Positions 17,529 through 26,423 are shown, numbered from the stretch's first letter. The stretch: DNA of 57,884 nucleotides from Alloalcanivorax xenomutans (GCF_900217905.1 NZ_OBMO01000026.1:1-57884), one strand, 5' to 3'. The notes: generated by a model not told the origin, from the sequence alone. Numbers and translations are program-made.

Positions 17529-18401
17529 CTAGCGAGAAAGGGCGTCGGCGATGGAAATCACCGCCGGCCCGCCGATAATGATGAACAATGCTGGCAGCAT
17601 GAAAACCATCATGACCACCGTGATCTTAGCGCCAATTCGATTGGTTTCTTCCTTCAGCTTGGAGCGTTCGACGTCCCTTGCTTCCTGAATAATCTGCTCC
17701 AGACTGGAGGACACCCCTGCTCCCAACTGACTGCTTTGCTTCATGAGCAAAACATAGCTTCTCAGCACTGGAATCTTGCGGTTCTCGCCCAGCTCATCCA
17801 ACGCCTGGTTACGTTCCGCACCGGATTCCATCAAGCGATTAAAACGATCAATTCGGAGAATCAGCTTCGGCATTAATGGGCGGGCCTGAGCAGCTATCAT
17901 CCGCATCACACGCTCCAGGGAAAGCCCGGCCTCCATCAACATCCTTGTCATGTGGCACAGCTCAACAGCTTCCCGATTCTGTTGTTTTTCCGCTGATTGG
18001 CCGATACCGCGAATAATCCTTCTCGGCAAAATAAACGCCGCGGCAGCACAAAGCATTCCTCCAAGCAACCCGAGAAAAATGAAACCCAACAGGATAACGC
18101 CGGCGGGGATCAGCCAGCAGTACAGAAGGTACATCAACTGCGCGCTGGCATTGCTTCTTCCTGTCGCTGCCATTGCCTGCTGAATTTCTATGAAGTCGTC
18201 CCGTGTCAGAGAAGAATGTGCAAAACGCCATGCCAGCCGCTCCAGAGCACTGCGGGATACAGGTTCTTCCGCGCTATCCGGCGAGGATCGCATGCGATCA
18301 CTAATACGGGCTCGGCTTTCCCACTCCCGACTTTTCAGGATCACCCAACCACCGGCAACGATGGCAACCACGGCGGAAGATATAAGCCAACCGTTATACA
18401 C
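17529..18401 (-). CDS. tadC: Tad pilus inner-membrane platform protein TadC
   Basis: A 290-residue T2SSF/GspF-fold membrane protein with an N-terminal membrane helix, two central ones and a C-terminal one (V-V-M-M-V-F-M-L-P-A-L-F-I-I-I-G-G-P). It has the family segment L-C-H-M-T-R-M-L-M-E-A-G-L-S-L. It pairs with TadB to form the platform on which the TadA ATPase acts. Its start overlaps the tadB stop by 8 bases. Confidence 0.93.
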   Translation of the reverse strand: MYNGWLISSAVVAIVAGGWVILKSREWESRARISDRMRSSPDSAEEPVSRSALERLAWRFAHSSLTRDDFIEIQQAMAATGRSNASAQLMYLLYCWLIPAGVILLGFIFLGLLGGMLCAAAAFILPRRIIRGIGQSAEKQQNREAVELCHMTRMLMEAGLSLERVMRMIAAQARPLMPKLILRIDRFNRLMESGAERNQALDELGENRKIPVLRSYVLLMKQSSQLGAGVSSSLEQIIQEARDVERSKLKEETNRIGAKITVVMMVFMLPALFIIIGGPAVISIADALSR

Positions 18402-19314
18402 GCCCCACCCCCTGAATCATTTTCAGAATGACGAGAATTCCCAACCCCTGAAGGACGCCTGCTACCACCAGCATGGTATGGCCCGTACTTGTTTTTAACA
18501 GCACCTCCGAGTAGCTCTCATTCATCAGGATCATGTAAGCCGCCAGCCCCATTGGAATAATGGCGAAGGCACCTGCTGTAAATCGCGTTTCGGAAGTGGC
18601 GGCCATGAACTCACGACGCAATTCCTGCTGCGATCTTAGGGAGCCAGCCACCTGCTGCATGATCGGTCGGATCGACGAGCCGAATCGAGCTGAGGTCCTA
18701 AGCGCGATGGACACCAGGATCAGAGATGGGATTTTGTACAATGAAGAAAAATCTTCAAAGAGGGACGTGTAATCCCGTCCCGCCTCCACGGCACTACGAA
18801 GCCTGAACGCCAGGGGATCGAAAACCGGATGAGCCTCACGGAATGACTCCACCAGAGACTGCTCCAGAGACCGCCCCGCATCCATATACCTCAACGCCGT
18901 TTCCATAATTCCCGGTAACTCTTCATTGATACGACGCCGCTGTTGCTCAAAACGAAACTTCCAGTAAACGAGCAACGTCATCACAACCAAAGCCATCGCA
19001 ACCAGCGCTGCTACCGGCCCTTGGAGAAGGAATATTGCGACAACAAGCACGATCAGAAAGGCACCGACAACCATCACCTGGCTATCCGAGAGGCGAATGC
19101 CCGCAGGGACCAGAAGACGTTCTAACTTACCACTAAGCACTTGGTCCACAGGCGGTGCCGAACCATTTTCAGTACCAAGTGCCAGACGCCGCTCAACCGC
19201 GTCCTTGACCTGACGTTGCTGTCGAAGATTGAACCACAACCATTGCAACACCACCGTCGCGACGGCAAGGAATGCCAGGATTTGGGAGGCGACCAGCCAG
19301 TTAAGCGTATTCAT
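18394..19314 (-). CDS. tadB: Tad pilus inner-membrane platform protein TadB
   Basis: 306 residues from the ATG at 19314. The reading frame extends further upstream but would run far into tadA; this start overlaps tadA by only 14 bases. It has an N-terminal membrane helix, a paired hydrophobic region (F-L-I-V-L-V-V-A-I-F-L-L), the T2SSF core with M-E-T-A-L-R-Y-M-D-A-G-R-S-L-E-Q-S, and a C-terminal helix. It forms the TadB/TadC platform for Flp pilus extension. Confidence 0.93.
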   Translation of the reverse strand: MNTLNWLVASQILAFLAVATVVLQWLWFNLRQQRQVKDAVERRLALGTENGSAPPVDQVLSGKLERLLVPAGIRLSDSQVMVVGAFLIVLVVAIFLLQGPVAALVAMALVVMTLLVYWKFRFEQQRRRINEELPGIMETALRYMDAGRSLEQSLVESFREAHPVFDPLAFRLRSAVEAGRDYTSLFEDFSSLYKIPSLILVSIALRTSARFGSSIRPIMQQVAGSLRSQQELRREFMAATSETRFTAGAFAIIPMGLAAYMILMNESYSEVLLKTSTGHTMLVVAGVLQGLGILVILKMIQGVGRV

Positions 19315-20473
19315 GGTCTTCACTCCGATAGAGGTAGTCCATGTTGTATGGGTTGTCAGCGGTCGGCGCCAAAGCCACCACATCAGACACCCGGCGACGC
19401 CCGTCTGGCATCCGGACCAGTTGAATAATAATGTCCAGGGCGGAGCCAATCAGACGGCCAATGGCTTTCTCACTGGCATCGTAGCCATTGACCGCCAGCA
19501 AGGTTTCGATACGAACAAGGGCATCACGCGTGCTGTTGGCATGGATGGTGCTCATGGAACCTTCGTGGCCGGTGTTCATGGCCTGCAGCAGCTCGATAAT
19601 TTCCCCCGACCGGACCTCGCCCAGAATGATCCGATCCGGTCGCATCCGCAGCGCGTTGATGACCAGGTCCCTTGCAGTAATCCGGCCCTTGCCTTCGGTA
19701 TTGGCAGGACGGGTTTCGAGACGCACCACATGGGGATGGTGCAGAACCAGCTCGGCGGAGTCCTCAATGGTCAGCACTCGCTCCTCTCGCGGAATATACT
19801 GACTGATGAGATTGAGCATTGTGGTCTTCCCGGTACCCGTCCCTCCGCTGACAATGATATTGCGTCGGGATTCCACCGCGCGAACCAACACATCAAGACA
19901 CGCTTCCGTCATTGAGCCACGTGCAATAAGGTCCTTGGCGCTAAGATGATTTCCGGTAAATTTACGAATGCTGAGTGTGGCCCCTTCCAGGGCCAGCGGA
20001 GGAATCACCGCGTTAACACGTGAACCATCCGGAAGACGCGCATCCACCATCGGGCTGGCTTCATCCAGACGCCGGCCCAAAGGGGCCAACATGCGACGGA
20101 TGATCCGAAGTATATGCTCGTCGTTGATAAAACGGACTCGAGCGTGCTGCAAAACCCCTGCAATTTCGACGAAAACCTGATTGGGGCCGTTCACCAGAAT
20201 ATCGTTGATCCGCTCGTCCGCCAGAAGCGGCTCCAACGGCCCGAAGCCCGTCACTTCATCCAGTGTATCCCGGATCAGCTGATTCAGATCCTGAGTGGAA
20301 AGCGGCACGCGATTCTGAGAAATGTATTGAGAAACCTGCCCCCTGACGAAATCATTCAAGCGTTCTCTCGAGGCACGCCCAACCTCGATACCGGCCTCGT
20401 CAAGACGCTCCACCACCCACCGATGAGTGTGGTCCTTAAGCGTCTGATACTCCTGATCGATGCGCCCCGTCAC
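19301..20473 (-). CDS. tadA: Tad pilus assembly ATPase TadA (CpaF family)
   Basis: A cytoplasmic secretion ATPase that powers Flp pilus assembly (and possibly retraction), 390 residues. Walker A is G-G-T-G-T-G-K-T-T (about residue 215), followed by an Asp box and a Walker B-like [11 protein letters not shown], then [10 protein letters not shown] with the histidine of the secretion-ATPase family. The N-terminal helical domain contains G-F-G-P-L-E-P-L-L. It ends about 9 bases downstream of tadZ and overlaps tadB. Confidence 0.96.
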   Translation of the reverse strand: MTGRIDQEYQTLKDHTHRWVVERLDEAGIEVGRASRERLNDFVRGQVSQYISQNRVPLSTQDLNQLIRDTLDEVTGFGPLEPLLADERINDILVNGPNQVFVEIAGVLQHARVRFINDEHILRIIRRMLAPLGRRLDEASPMVDARLPDGSRVNAVIPPLALEGATLSIRKFTGNHLSAKDLIARGSMTEACLDVLVRAVESRRNIIVSGGTGTGKTTMLNLISQYIPREERVLTIEDSAELVLHHPHVVRLETRPANTEGKGRITARDLVINALRMRPDRIILGEVRSGEIIELLQAMNTGHEGSMSTIHANSTRDALVRIETLLAVNGYDASEKAIGRLIGSALDIIIQLVRMPDGRRRVSDVVALAPTADNPYNMDYLYRSEDHEYA

Positions 20474-20482
20474 ACTCTACTC

Positions 20483-21682
20483 CTAACCCTTGGAGGCAAT
20501 CCGGCGAAACCATCCGGCGCCTTTGCTTTGTGTTGCACCGCGCTCCCCAAGCCTGGATAACAGGCCACCGATCTGGCGGCAATAGGGGGAACGAGGGGCC
20601 TGGTCCTGCATGGTCTGGCCGGAATTAATGGCCAGAACCCGGTACTTCCACTCCATTGGCAACACGCCTGCAAGTGCCGCGCCAGCGGTATCGGCAAGTT
20701 CCTCGGAAGACGGCGGCACGCCGTTCACATAGCCATCAACAACGATCTTCATCTGTCCCTGATTGCCAATATGCGAACGCCAGTCACCAACCAATTCACG
20801 TGCCGCATGCGCATGATCAACGAGTGGATGAATCGCCACGAGGAGATGTTGTGTGTGGACGCCAAGGGCACGCACCCAGTGTTCGCTATGCAAATTGCCA
20901 ATATTGACGACGATGCGGTCGAACATCTGCATCAGCCCGTTCAAGGCGATAAACAGATCCGCACTGCGATCTCCACCCAGATGGCTCTCGGCTTTACCGC
21001 CGGCCAGAAGACGCAGCCCCGGACGATACTCCTCCAATGCGGTATTGATCAGCGTCTCATCCAGGGTTTCCGGACTGGCCAACAGGTTTTCCAAGGTGTA
21101 TTGGCTATGGCTGTCCAGGTAAAAACAGCCACGTTCGGATTGAGTATCAATGGCAAGGGTGCGGCCCTGCGGGTTTTGCCGGCTTAATTCGATAGCCAGG
21201 TTCTGGGTCAGAAAGCGGGTATCGACCGACGCCTCCGCGCCGGTCACCAGAATCAGATTGCCGGTGGTGGACCGGTTTTCATCGTCATAATGCCCACTGC
21301 GCACTAACTGGTGACGTCTCAGTCTATCCCTTACCTCGGTGGCATCGTGACCGGCGACAAGACAGTCCCGGGCTCCGGCCCGCATGCTTTGCAGCAACAG
21401 CTCCTGATTGGAGCGCGCGCAAACGGTAATGACGGTCAGCCAGGGGCGTGCGCTGGTCAGCGCGGTTATGATGGCCAGCGATTGATTCAATTCCTCTTCG
21501 CTGACTTCCACCAGAACCACGTGGGCGGTGGTGGCCTCCAGTAAGCGCAGGACTCTGCCTACATCGGAGCGACCAACGAATTCCATACGAAAGGAGTTAT
21601 CCACCACCCGGTCCAGCCAGGTGCGCAGGCTGTCGTCATCAATAACCGAGAGAATGATTTCATTATCCGCCATAGCACTCAC
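20483..21682 (-). CDS. tadZ: Tad polar-localisation protein TadZ (CpaE-like, atypical ParA fold)
   Basis: A 399-residue protein with an N-terminal receiver-like domain (V-L-L-V-E-V-S pattern, residues about 10-125) and a C-terminal ParA/MinD-like domain. In place of a standard Walker A (GKGGxGKT) it has V-T-G-A-E-A-S-V-D-T, so ATP binding is probably weak or lost, as reported for several TadZ/CpaE proteins. It places the Tad machine in the cell. The GTG start at 21682 overlaps the rcpA stop by four bases and has GGAG upstream; the ATG at 21673 is an alternative. Confidence 0.88.
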   Translation of the reverse strand: MSAMADNEIILSVIDDDSLRTWLDRVVDNSFRMEFVGRSDVGRVLRLLEATTAHVVLVEVSEEELNQSLAIITALTSARPWLTVITVCARSNQELLLQSMRAGARDCLVAGHDATEVRDRLRRHQLVRSGHYDDENRSTTGNLILVTGAEASVDTRFLTQNLAIELSRQNPQGRTLAIDTQSERGCFYLDSHSQYTLENLLASPETLDETLINTALEEYRPGLRLLAGGKAESHLGGDRSADLFIALNGLMQMFDRIVVNIGNLHSEHWVRALGVHTQHLLVAIHPLVDHAHAARELVGDWRSHIGNQGQMKIVVDGYVNGVPPSSEELADTAGAALAGVLPMEWKYRVLAINSGQTMQDQAPRSPYCRQIGGLLSRLGERGATQSKGAGWFRRIASKG

Positions 21683-22851
21683 CAGCTCACTCCATGACGA
21701 ATGGGCCGGGAACCCCGGCGCGGTTCCGTGGCCATATCGAACCAGCCCGTACTGCTTTCACGATACCCGACCCCCGGCATCACCAAGGGAGGATCCGACG
21801 GCTTGCGCGGCGTCACCAGGTGCGGGGTCACCACCATCACCAGCTCTTTATCATCACGGGAAATACGGCTGGACCGGAAGAAAGCACCCAGTACCGGAAT
21901 GTTACCCAACCCGGGGATACGGTCACTGCTGTTGATGGTGCTGCGGCTGACCAGTCCGCTGATGATGAAAGTCTCCCCTGGTGCCAATGATACCGTGGTT
22001 TCGGAGCGACGGAGGCGCAAGCCCGGAACCTGAACGCCACCGGTTTGCACACCGACGGAATAATCCAGTTCACTCACTTCCGGCGCCACCTTGAGGATGA
22101 TCTGCTCACCGCTGATCACCGTCGGCGTCAACGTTACACCCACCCCGAATTCCTTATACTCAATCTGCACACCAGTATTATCACTGCGTGTGGGCACAGG
22201 AAATTCCCCACCAGCCAGGAAAGAGGCACTCTGACCGCTCAGACTGGTCAGCGACGGTTCGGCCAGCGTGTACGCGAAGCCACCGGACTCGAGGGCATTG
22301 ATAATGGTGAGGGAGTTGCTACCGATACGGAACAAACTGAAACCGTCGGAACTCAGCGCGTCCTGAGCGGATGATGCACTACCAAACCCTCGAAAACCCT
22401 GGCCGGGAGGCGCCACCCCAATGGCGGTATCTCCGCCATTGAACAGATTGGCGTAGTACACTCCCAGGCTGTTCAACTCAGACCGGTTCACTTCCAGAAC
22501 ACGGACATCGGTCTGTACCTGAGTACCGAAAGGCAGTGCCGCCCCCTGGGTGGTCGCGACCACCACCACACTGCGCAAAGGCTTGCTGTTTCCACGCAAC
22601 CAGACTGTGATCTCCGCCGATCCTTCCTGTTTGGCGGTGAGCAGCAATTCCTGGGGGCCGCTCACTGTCAGCGTTGCCACCTCGGGATCGGATGTCGCCA
22701 CCTTGGTAACCTGCTCCGGAAAAACCAGCACCTTCTGATCACCCGGCGCCAGCGAGGTGGATGCAGGGAGTTCTCCTTCCGCGTGTGCCAGAATAGTCAC
22801 CAGCATCATCAGCCCGCCCAGCAGCAGGCGCAGCCCGTATTTAACGTACAT
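21679..22851 (-). CDS. rcpA: Tad outer-membrane secretin RcpA (CpaC family)
   Basis: 390 residues from the ATG at 22851, chosen because AGGAG lies just upstream. It has a signal peptide (L-L-L-G-G-L-M-M-L-V-T-I-L-A-H-A), an N-terminal BON/pilus-type domain (V-F-P-E-Q-V-T-K-V-A-T-S-D-P-E), then the secretin core with V-P-V-P-T-R-S, G-V-T-L-T-P-T-V and the G-L-x-x-R motif S-R-x-D-K-E-L-V-M-V-V-T-P-H-L-V. It forms the channel through which the Flp pilus exits. It overlaps rcpC by 11 bases. Confidence 0.94.
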   Translation of the reverse strand: MYVKYGLRLLLGGLMMLVTILAHAEGELPASTSLAPGDQKVLVFPEQVTKVATSDPEVATLTVSGPQELLLTAKQEGSAEITVWLRGNSKPLRSVVVVATTQGAALPFGTQVQTDVRVLEVNRSELNSLGVYYANLFNGGDTAIGVAPPGQGFRGFGSASSAQDALSSDGFSLFRIGSNSLTIINALESGGFAYTLAEPSLTSLSGQSASFLAGGEFPVPTRSDNTGVQIEYKEFGVGVTLTPTVISGEQIILKVAPEVSELDYSVGVQTGGVQVPGLRLRRSETTVSLAPGETFIISGLVSRSTINSSDRIPGLGNIPVLGAFFRSSRISRDDKELVMVVTPHLVTPRKPSDPPLVMPGVGYRESSTGWFDMATEPRRGSRPIRHGVSW

Positions 22852-23752
22852 AGGTGCTCCTCGCTTCGGATCCTTCGAATACCTGCACCCGGTGTCCCGG
22901 GGAACGGCGCACAACCGGCGCGCTCACAGGCTTCTCTTCTTTGGGGAAAAAGTCTTCCAGGTAGAAAGGCTTGGCCGGTTCCGCCGCCTCCGCGAGCACC
23001 TGCCCCTCCTCTGTCGGTGTTTCCGGCTCTTCGACCACTTCCGATTCTTCAATCACGCGAACACCGGAACCATGAACGGACAAGCGCAGAGTGCTTTGAG
23101 TCGAGGCCAACAACAGACTGGGTATTTTCTCTTCCGGCACTGCCAGGACAACGGTGTTATTGGCATTTCGGCGCCGGTCCTCGTCATCGGCCGGCACTCT
23201 GCCAGCCAGATTGCCATGTACCGCCAATACCTCAAGATCTTTCTGGACCACCATGGCGGCCGGCCCTTTCTTTCCTTCCGTCCGGGTGAACGCGGAGATC
23301 ACGTCAACCCGGTCGCCCGGTTGCAGCAAACCACCAGCGCCAACGACGTTGTCCACTGGGAGAGCGATTGCCCGGAAGCCTTCCGGCACCGCATCAGGTA
23401 ACGGGCGACCACCACCTTCCAGGTGGCGCTTGGTCAGCAATTCTCCGGCACGCACATCCTGTACCAACGCCTGCCCCACCAATGACTGCTCCGCCGACAT
23501 ACCATCCGGCAACGGGGACTCCGAGGTGACTTCCGCCAACATGTCCTGAGTCAAAGGCTCACCGGCCGGCACGCCCCGGGTTACCACCCAATAGCGGTGT
23601 GCCGCTGCTTTTGTTCTTGCCTGGTCGCCTTGCTGCACGGTGACGGGCACCGGGGCTGGTTCCGGATCACGGCTCAACCCCACCACTGCGAGGATAAGCG
23701 CCAGAGCCGCCAGCAATAGCGCCGGCAGCGCGTATAACACTCGAGTTCCCAT
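22841..23752 (-). CDS. rcpC: Tad periplasmic assembly protein RcpC (CpaB family)
   Basis: A 303-residue protein with an N-terminal membrane anchor (L-Y-A-L-P-A-L-L-L-A-A-L-A-L-I-L-A-V-V-G) and an SAF/beta-clip domain. R-G-V-P-A-G-E-P-L-T-Q-D-M-L is the typical SAF entry, and G-L-L-Q-P-G-D-R-V-D-V follows later. A Pro/Glu-rich stretch around residues 245-265 is probably a flexible linker. It is thought to support the secretin. It is the third gene after flp and tadE. Confidence 0.92.
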   Translation of the reverse strand: MGTRVLYALPALLLAALALILAVVGLSRDPEPAPVPVTVQQGDQARTKAAAHRYWVVTRGVPAGEPLTQDMLAEVTSESPLPDGMSAEQSLVGQALVQDVRAGELLTKRHLEGGGRPLPDAVPEGFRAIALPVDNVVGAGGLLQPGDRVDVISAFTRTEGKKGPAAMVVQKDLEVLAVHGNLAGRVPADDEDRRRNANNTVVLAVPEEKIPSLLLASTQSTLRLSVHGSGVRVIEESEVVEEPETPTEEGQVLAEAAEPAKPFYLEDFFPKEEKPVSAPVVRRSPGHRVQVFEGSEARSTYVR

Positions 23753-23797
23753 ATCCCCCTCCGGGATAGTCCTTTATTCAGGGCTACTGGCTCGCGG

Positions 23798-24241
23798 TCA
23801 GAATGCAGCCCTGGCTTCTACACTCAACGCATCCGGTAAGGGCGGAAACGTTCCCAACCATCCAAAGCTCAAGCCTGGCGCGATCGGATTTGTCTTAAAA
23901 TTCGGATAGGTCAAAGAGCATCGAACAACCTCAATACCACTGATGCTTTCTGTAGCGCAGCCACCTTCGAGCCGTCCTCGCCAGCTTTCTGGCAAATTAT
24001 TTTTCAGGCCTTCAAGAGTGGCACTCGCCCTGGCCGCCACCGCCGCCGAAATATCGGCGGCGGCGAAGGCTGAGCGATCCACATATAAACCCGATGTAAC
24101 GGCTCGATCAGCTACGTCCTGAATCTGGTACTTGGCGAAAAACGTAACGCCATAGATTCCGGCCGCGTAGAGCATGGCTACAATCACGGGAAACAACATT
24201 ATGAACTCCAATGTTATCGCCCCGTCTTCACGAGATCTCAT
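23798..24241 (-). CDS. tadE: TadE-like minor pseudopilin
   Basis: A 147-residue protein with a prepilin-type start: E-D-G followed by A-I-T-L-E-F (Glu at +5) and a hydrophobic helix to about residue 28. This matches the TadE-like (PF07811) family, processed by the Flp prepilin peptidase. The C-terminal domain has two cysteines that may form a disulphide. It lies between flp (41-base gap) and rcpC. Confidence 0.88.
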   Translation of the reverse strand: MRSREDGAITLEFIMLFPVIVAMLYAAGIYGVTFFAKYQIQDVADRAVTSGLYVDRSAFAAADISAAVAARASATLEGLKNNLPESWRGRLEGGCATESISGIEVVRCSLTYPNFKTNPIAPGLSFGWLGTFPPLPDALSVEARAAF

Positions 24242-24282
24242 GACTCAGCCTCAAGCCCTGCAACAACGAATTTACCTGAAGA

Positions 24283-24525
24283 TCAACCTGCTGCAGGCCC
24301 GCTAACGCCAGCGGCGTCGTCAAAAAGACCCTCGAAGACCTCAATCAATTTATCTCCAGCACCACTGGCGGCTAACAAACCAACGATGATGATAATTGCG
24401 GCAGCGAGCACGATATATTCCAACGCACTAGCCCCACGCTGGCGGTTACTACGGGTTGGCATTTGGGAAAAGAGACGCGCCATCAGGAATTGAGTGGCGG
24501 TATTAATGGATTGGATCAGTTTCAT
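24283..24525 (-). CDS. flp: Flp/Fap-type major pilin
   Basis: The structural subunit of the Tad pilus, 80 residues. It has a long basic leader of about 31 residues ending in Gly, then A-S-A-L-E-Y with the diagnostic Glu5-Tyr6 pair, a hydrophobic helix (I-V-L-A-A-A-I-I-I-I-V-G-L-L) and a short, Gly-rich end. The ribosome-binding site is GGGAG about 9 bases before the ATG. It is the first gene of the operon; a Crp/Vfr-type site lies 75 bases upstream. No tadV prepilin peptidase gene is found in the window, so it must be processed by an enzyme encoded elsewhere. Confidence 0.92.
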   Translation of the reverse strand: MKLIQSINTATQFLMARLFSQMPTRSNRQRGASALEYIVLAAAIIIIVGLLAASGAGDKLIEVFEGLFDDAAGVSGPAAG

Positions 24526-25157
24526 TTTAAAGCGCTCCCTTGCGGCTTTTTAATTACCCCCCAGACAGGGGCACCTTTCAGTTTTAATCGTAGATGCGGT
24601 GTGACGTTCGTCACAAGTTCTACTTTGTGCATACTGCGTAAATACACGTAGCAATTTCAATCACTTACAGATCTGCTCTTAAGATAATCGGCCGGTGGCA
24701 TGCGATAAGTGGTTTTGCTTAGCCCCCGATTCCCTTGGCACCTCCCCGTTGGCATTTTACATTTCTCGAATACGCACTGAGTTGTTTTGAGTGTGCAAAA
24801 ACCTGATCCCGAAAGAAATAATGTCATTTTGGCATTATGAAAAAGTGCGCTCAGTCACATTTCCTATATCCAATATGTAAAATCATGCTGAGGCGCAGAT
24901 CACATGAGTGCAGGCATCGTACAAAGCGTTACATAAGATTGCATAAGGGCGAATTTTAAGGACGGAAAGGCGCCGGCCGGGTTTCAGTTTTATTCCCGGA
25001 CAATGAATATGCGGTGATATTTTGAGCTTCAACCTACTGATGGGAAGGTTGGGATGAGGCAGCTTGAATCGCGCCCGGCCGTGATCGGGGACTGGACATT
25101 TGATCAGGTGGAGGCCAGTTTCTCACCAGGTATTACTTATTGATACGAGGGTCCATC
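24526..25157. other. Long AT-richer intergenic region between flp and the parD-like gene
   Basis: 632 bases without a supportable gene. The flp-proximal part holds the Crp/Vfr-type palindrome and possible -10 elements (TACGAT at 24587-24592 or TAATTA at 24551-24556, both read on the minus strand). The remainder is clearly more AT-rich than the surroundings; I find no tRNA, hairpin-plus-U terminator or conserved frame in it. The last about 140 bases must contain the promoter of the toxin-antitoxin pair. Confidence 0.6.
24600..24615. promoter_or_regulatory. Perfect Crp/Vfr-type palindrome upstream of flp
   Basis: TGTGA-CGTTCG-TCACA matches the Crp/Vfr consensus half-sites exactly, with the correct 6-base spacer. 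It lies 75 bases before the flp start codon. If the TAATTA -10 is used, the site is centred about 63 bases upstream of the start point, near the class I position. Confidence 0.65.
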
Positions 25158-25430
25158 ATGGCAACGTCCCTGAAGATCGACGACGAACTGAAAAGCCGCG
25201 TCCAGCACCTTGCCAATCAACGGCGCCGTTCGGCCCACTGGCTCATGCTGGAGGCTATTCAGCAGTATGTTGAACGGGAGGAAGCACGCGAAAGCTTTCG
25301 GCAAGAAGCGCTGGCCTCCTGGCAAGCCTATCAGGAAACAGGACAGCATCTGACGGGGCAGGAAGTTCGTGACTGGTTGAAGACCTGGGGCACTGACAAT
25401 GAACAGGATACTCCCGAGTGCCACGAATAG
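25158..25430 (+). CDS. Ribbon-helix-helix (CopG/ParD-like) antitoxin
   Basis: A 90-residue protein. M-A-T-S-L-K-I-D-D-E-L-K-S-R-V and R-R-S-A-H-W-L-M-L-E-A-I form a ribbon-helix-helix DNA-binding domain, and the C-terminal half is acidic and helical, as in antitoxins that bind RelE/ParE toxins. The ATG at 25158 gives the canonical N-terminus; an in-frame upstream start at 25140 would add six residues. It overlaps the following, frameshifted toxin gene by 13 bases. Confidence 0.85.
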   Translation: MATSLKIDDELKSRVQHLANQRRRSAHWLMLEAIQQYVEREEARESFRQEALASWQAYQETGQHLTGQEVRDWLKTWGTDNEQDTPECHE

Positions 25431-25710
25431 TCGTTACTGCCCGAGCAACTCAAGGCCCGGCGAGGTGCCGCCGATCCTGTTTGACAAGGCTCCCGAGGCG
25501 GCCCGGCGCGCCGAACAGGTCATTGAGCAGCACTTTTTGCTACTGGAATCAACTCCCACCGTTGGCCGCCCGGACGAAGCGATTCCTGTATTGCGTGAGT
25601 TGGTGATTCCTTTCGGAGATTCTGGTTATATCGCGCTGTACCGCTTTGAACCCGCCGACGATACCGTCTATGTTTTGGTATTCCGGCATCAGAAGGAGGC
25701 GGGTTATTAA
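25418..25710 (+). pseudogene. ParE/RelE-like toxin, interrupted by a one-base frameshift
   Basis: The GTG at 25418 opens a frame beginning M-P-R-I-V-V-T-A-R-A-T-Q-G, a typical ParE/RelE start. After R-C-R-R the frame becomes nonsense near 25475. From there the next frame continues with typical toxin sequence (L-F-D-K-A-P-E-A-A-R-R-A-E-Q ... Y-I-A-L-Y-R-F-E-P ... V-L-V-F-R-H-Q) to the stop at 25710. Restoring one base in CGATCCTG, for example CGATTCCTG, would give R-R-F-L-F-D-K and an intact toxin of about 97 residues. It may be true inactivation, a sequencing error or, less likely, recoding. Confidence 0.8.
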
Positions 25711-25889
25711 GCCGCTGTGGGAAGCGGCCTTGGCCGCGAATGCCTCTGGGCCATTGGCCATTCGCTTGCAGCGGCCCGCCGCCCGGAAAAGCTCCCACAG
25801 CGGCTCTGTAGTAAAGCTGTGGGAGCCAGCCTGCTGGCGAATTCAGGCCTCTGGCGTTGCCCTATTCGCTTGCAGGCAAGCTCCCACAG
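25711..25889. repeat. Double REP-like element cluster
   Basis: Two REP-like pairs in tandem follow the broken toxin gene. The first runs from GCCGCTGTGGGAAGCGGCC to AGCTCCCACAGCGGC (25711-25805), and the second from GCTGTGGGAGCCAGCCTGC to CAGGCAAGCTCCCACAG (25819-25889). The first copy differs in its core, and its right arm is interrupted by CGGCCCGCCGCC. Confidence 0.85.
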
Positions 25890-25942
25890 AAATAACGGCT
25901 TGTCGTTGGTTTTGCGGGAAAGGGCGGATTGGCGGGCACAAC

Positions 25943-25985
25943 AAAAGGCCAGGCGGCTTGTGCCACCAGGCCTTTATTTGTTCGC
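25943..25985 (-). terminator. Rho-independent terminator of the rpmB-rpmG operon (bidirectional)
   Basis: AAAAGGCCAGGCGGC and GCCACCAGGCCTTT form a 14-bp stem with two mismatches around a TTGT loop. It has an A-run on the left and a T-rich stretch on the right, so it can act on both strands; on the minus strand it follows rpmG by about 25 bases. Confidence 0.75.
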
Positions 25986-26007
25986 CCCGTGCCAGGCTGG
26001 GGAAGCG

Positions 26008-26175
26008 TTACTTGATCTTCGCTTCCTTGTACATCACGTGCTTGCGTACCACCGGATCAAACTTTTTGGTTTCCATCTTTTCCGGATGGAGACGCTTGTT
26101 TTTGGTGGTGGTATAGAAGTGACCGGTGCCTTCAGAGGACACCAGACGAATCTTTTCACGAACCGGACCGGCCAT
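26008..26175 (-). CDS. rpmG: 50S ribosomal protein L33
   Basis: A 55-residue basic protein that starts [14 protein letters not shown] and ends Y-K-E-A-K-I-K. It contains F-Y-T-T-T-K-N-K and F-D-P-V-V-R-K-H, the L33 signatures. There are no zinc-ribbon cysteines, so this is the zinc-independent (C-minus) form. It lies 11 bases after rpmB, the normal bacterial rpmB-rpmG order, and is followed by a strong terminator. Confidence 0.97.
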   Translation of the reverse strand: MAGPVREKIRLVSSEGTGHFYTTTKNKRLHPEKMETKKFDPVVRKHVMYKEAKIK

Positions 26176-26186
26176 GGGTCAGCTCC

Positions 26187-26423
26187 TTAAACTCGAATGC
26201 CGCGGGCACGGATATCGGTCAGTACTGAGTCGATACCCTTCTTATCGATGATGCGCATGCCTTTGGAGGATACGCGCAGACGCACAAAGCGCTTTTCACT
26301 TTCCACCCAGAAACGGTGGTAGTGCAAATTCGGTTCGAATCGACGCTTGGTCTTGATGTTCGAGTGGGACACGTTGTGGCCCGTTACCGGGCGCTTGCCG
26401 GTCACCTGGCAAACCTTGGACAT
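26187..26423 (-). CDS. rpmB: 50S ribosomal protein L28
   Basis: 78 residues from the ATG at 26423; longer in-frame extensions upstream lack similarity. It begins [12 protein letters not shown] and includes G-H-N-V-S-H-S-N and T-K-R-R-F-E-P-N-L, typical of L28. It is the first gene of the rpmB-rpmG pair. Confidence 0.97.
   Translation of the reverse strand: MSKVCQVTGKRPVTGHNVSHSNIKTKRRFEPNLHYHRFWVESEKRFVRLRVSSKGMRIIDKKGIDSVLTDIRARGIRV

Noticed and set aside
24526-25157. tRNA gene or integration site in the AT-rich gap near flp
   Set aside because: I found no cloverleaf, no CCA-type end and no integrase nearby.
25465-25485. Programmed ribosomal frameshift in the ParE-like toxin
   Set aside because: No slippery heptamer or downstream structure is visible at the junction; a single-base loss or sequencing error is simpler.
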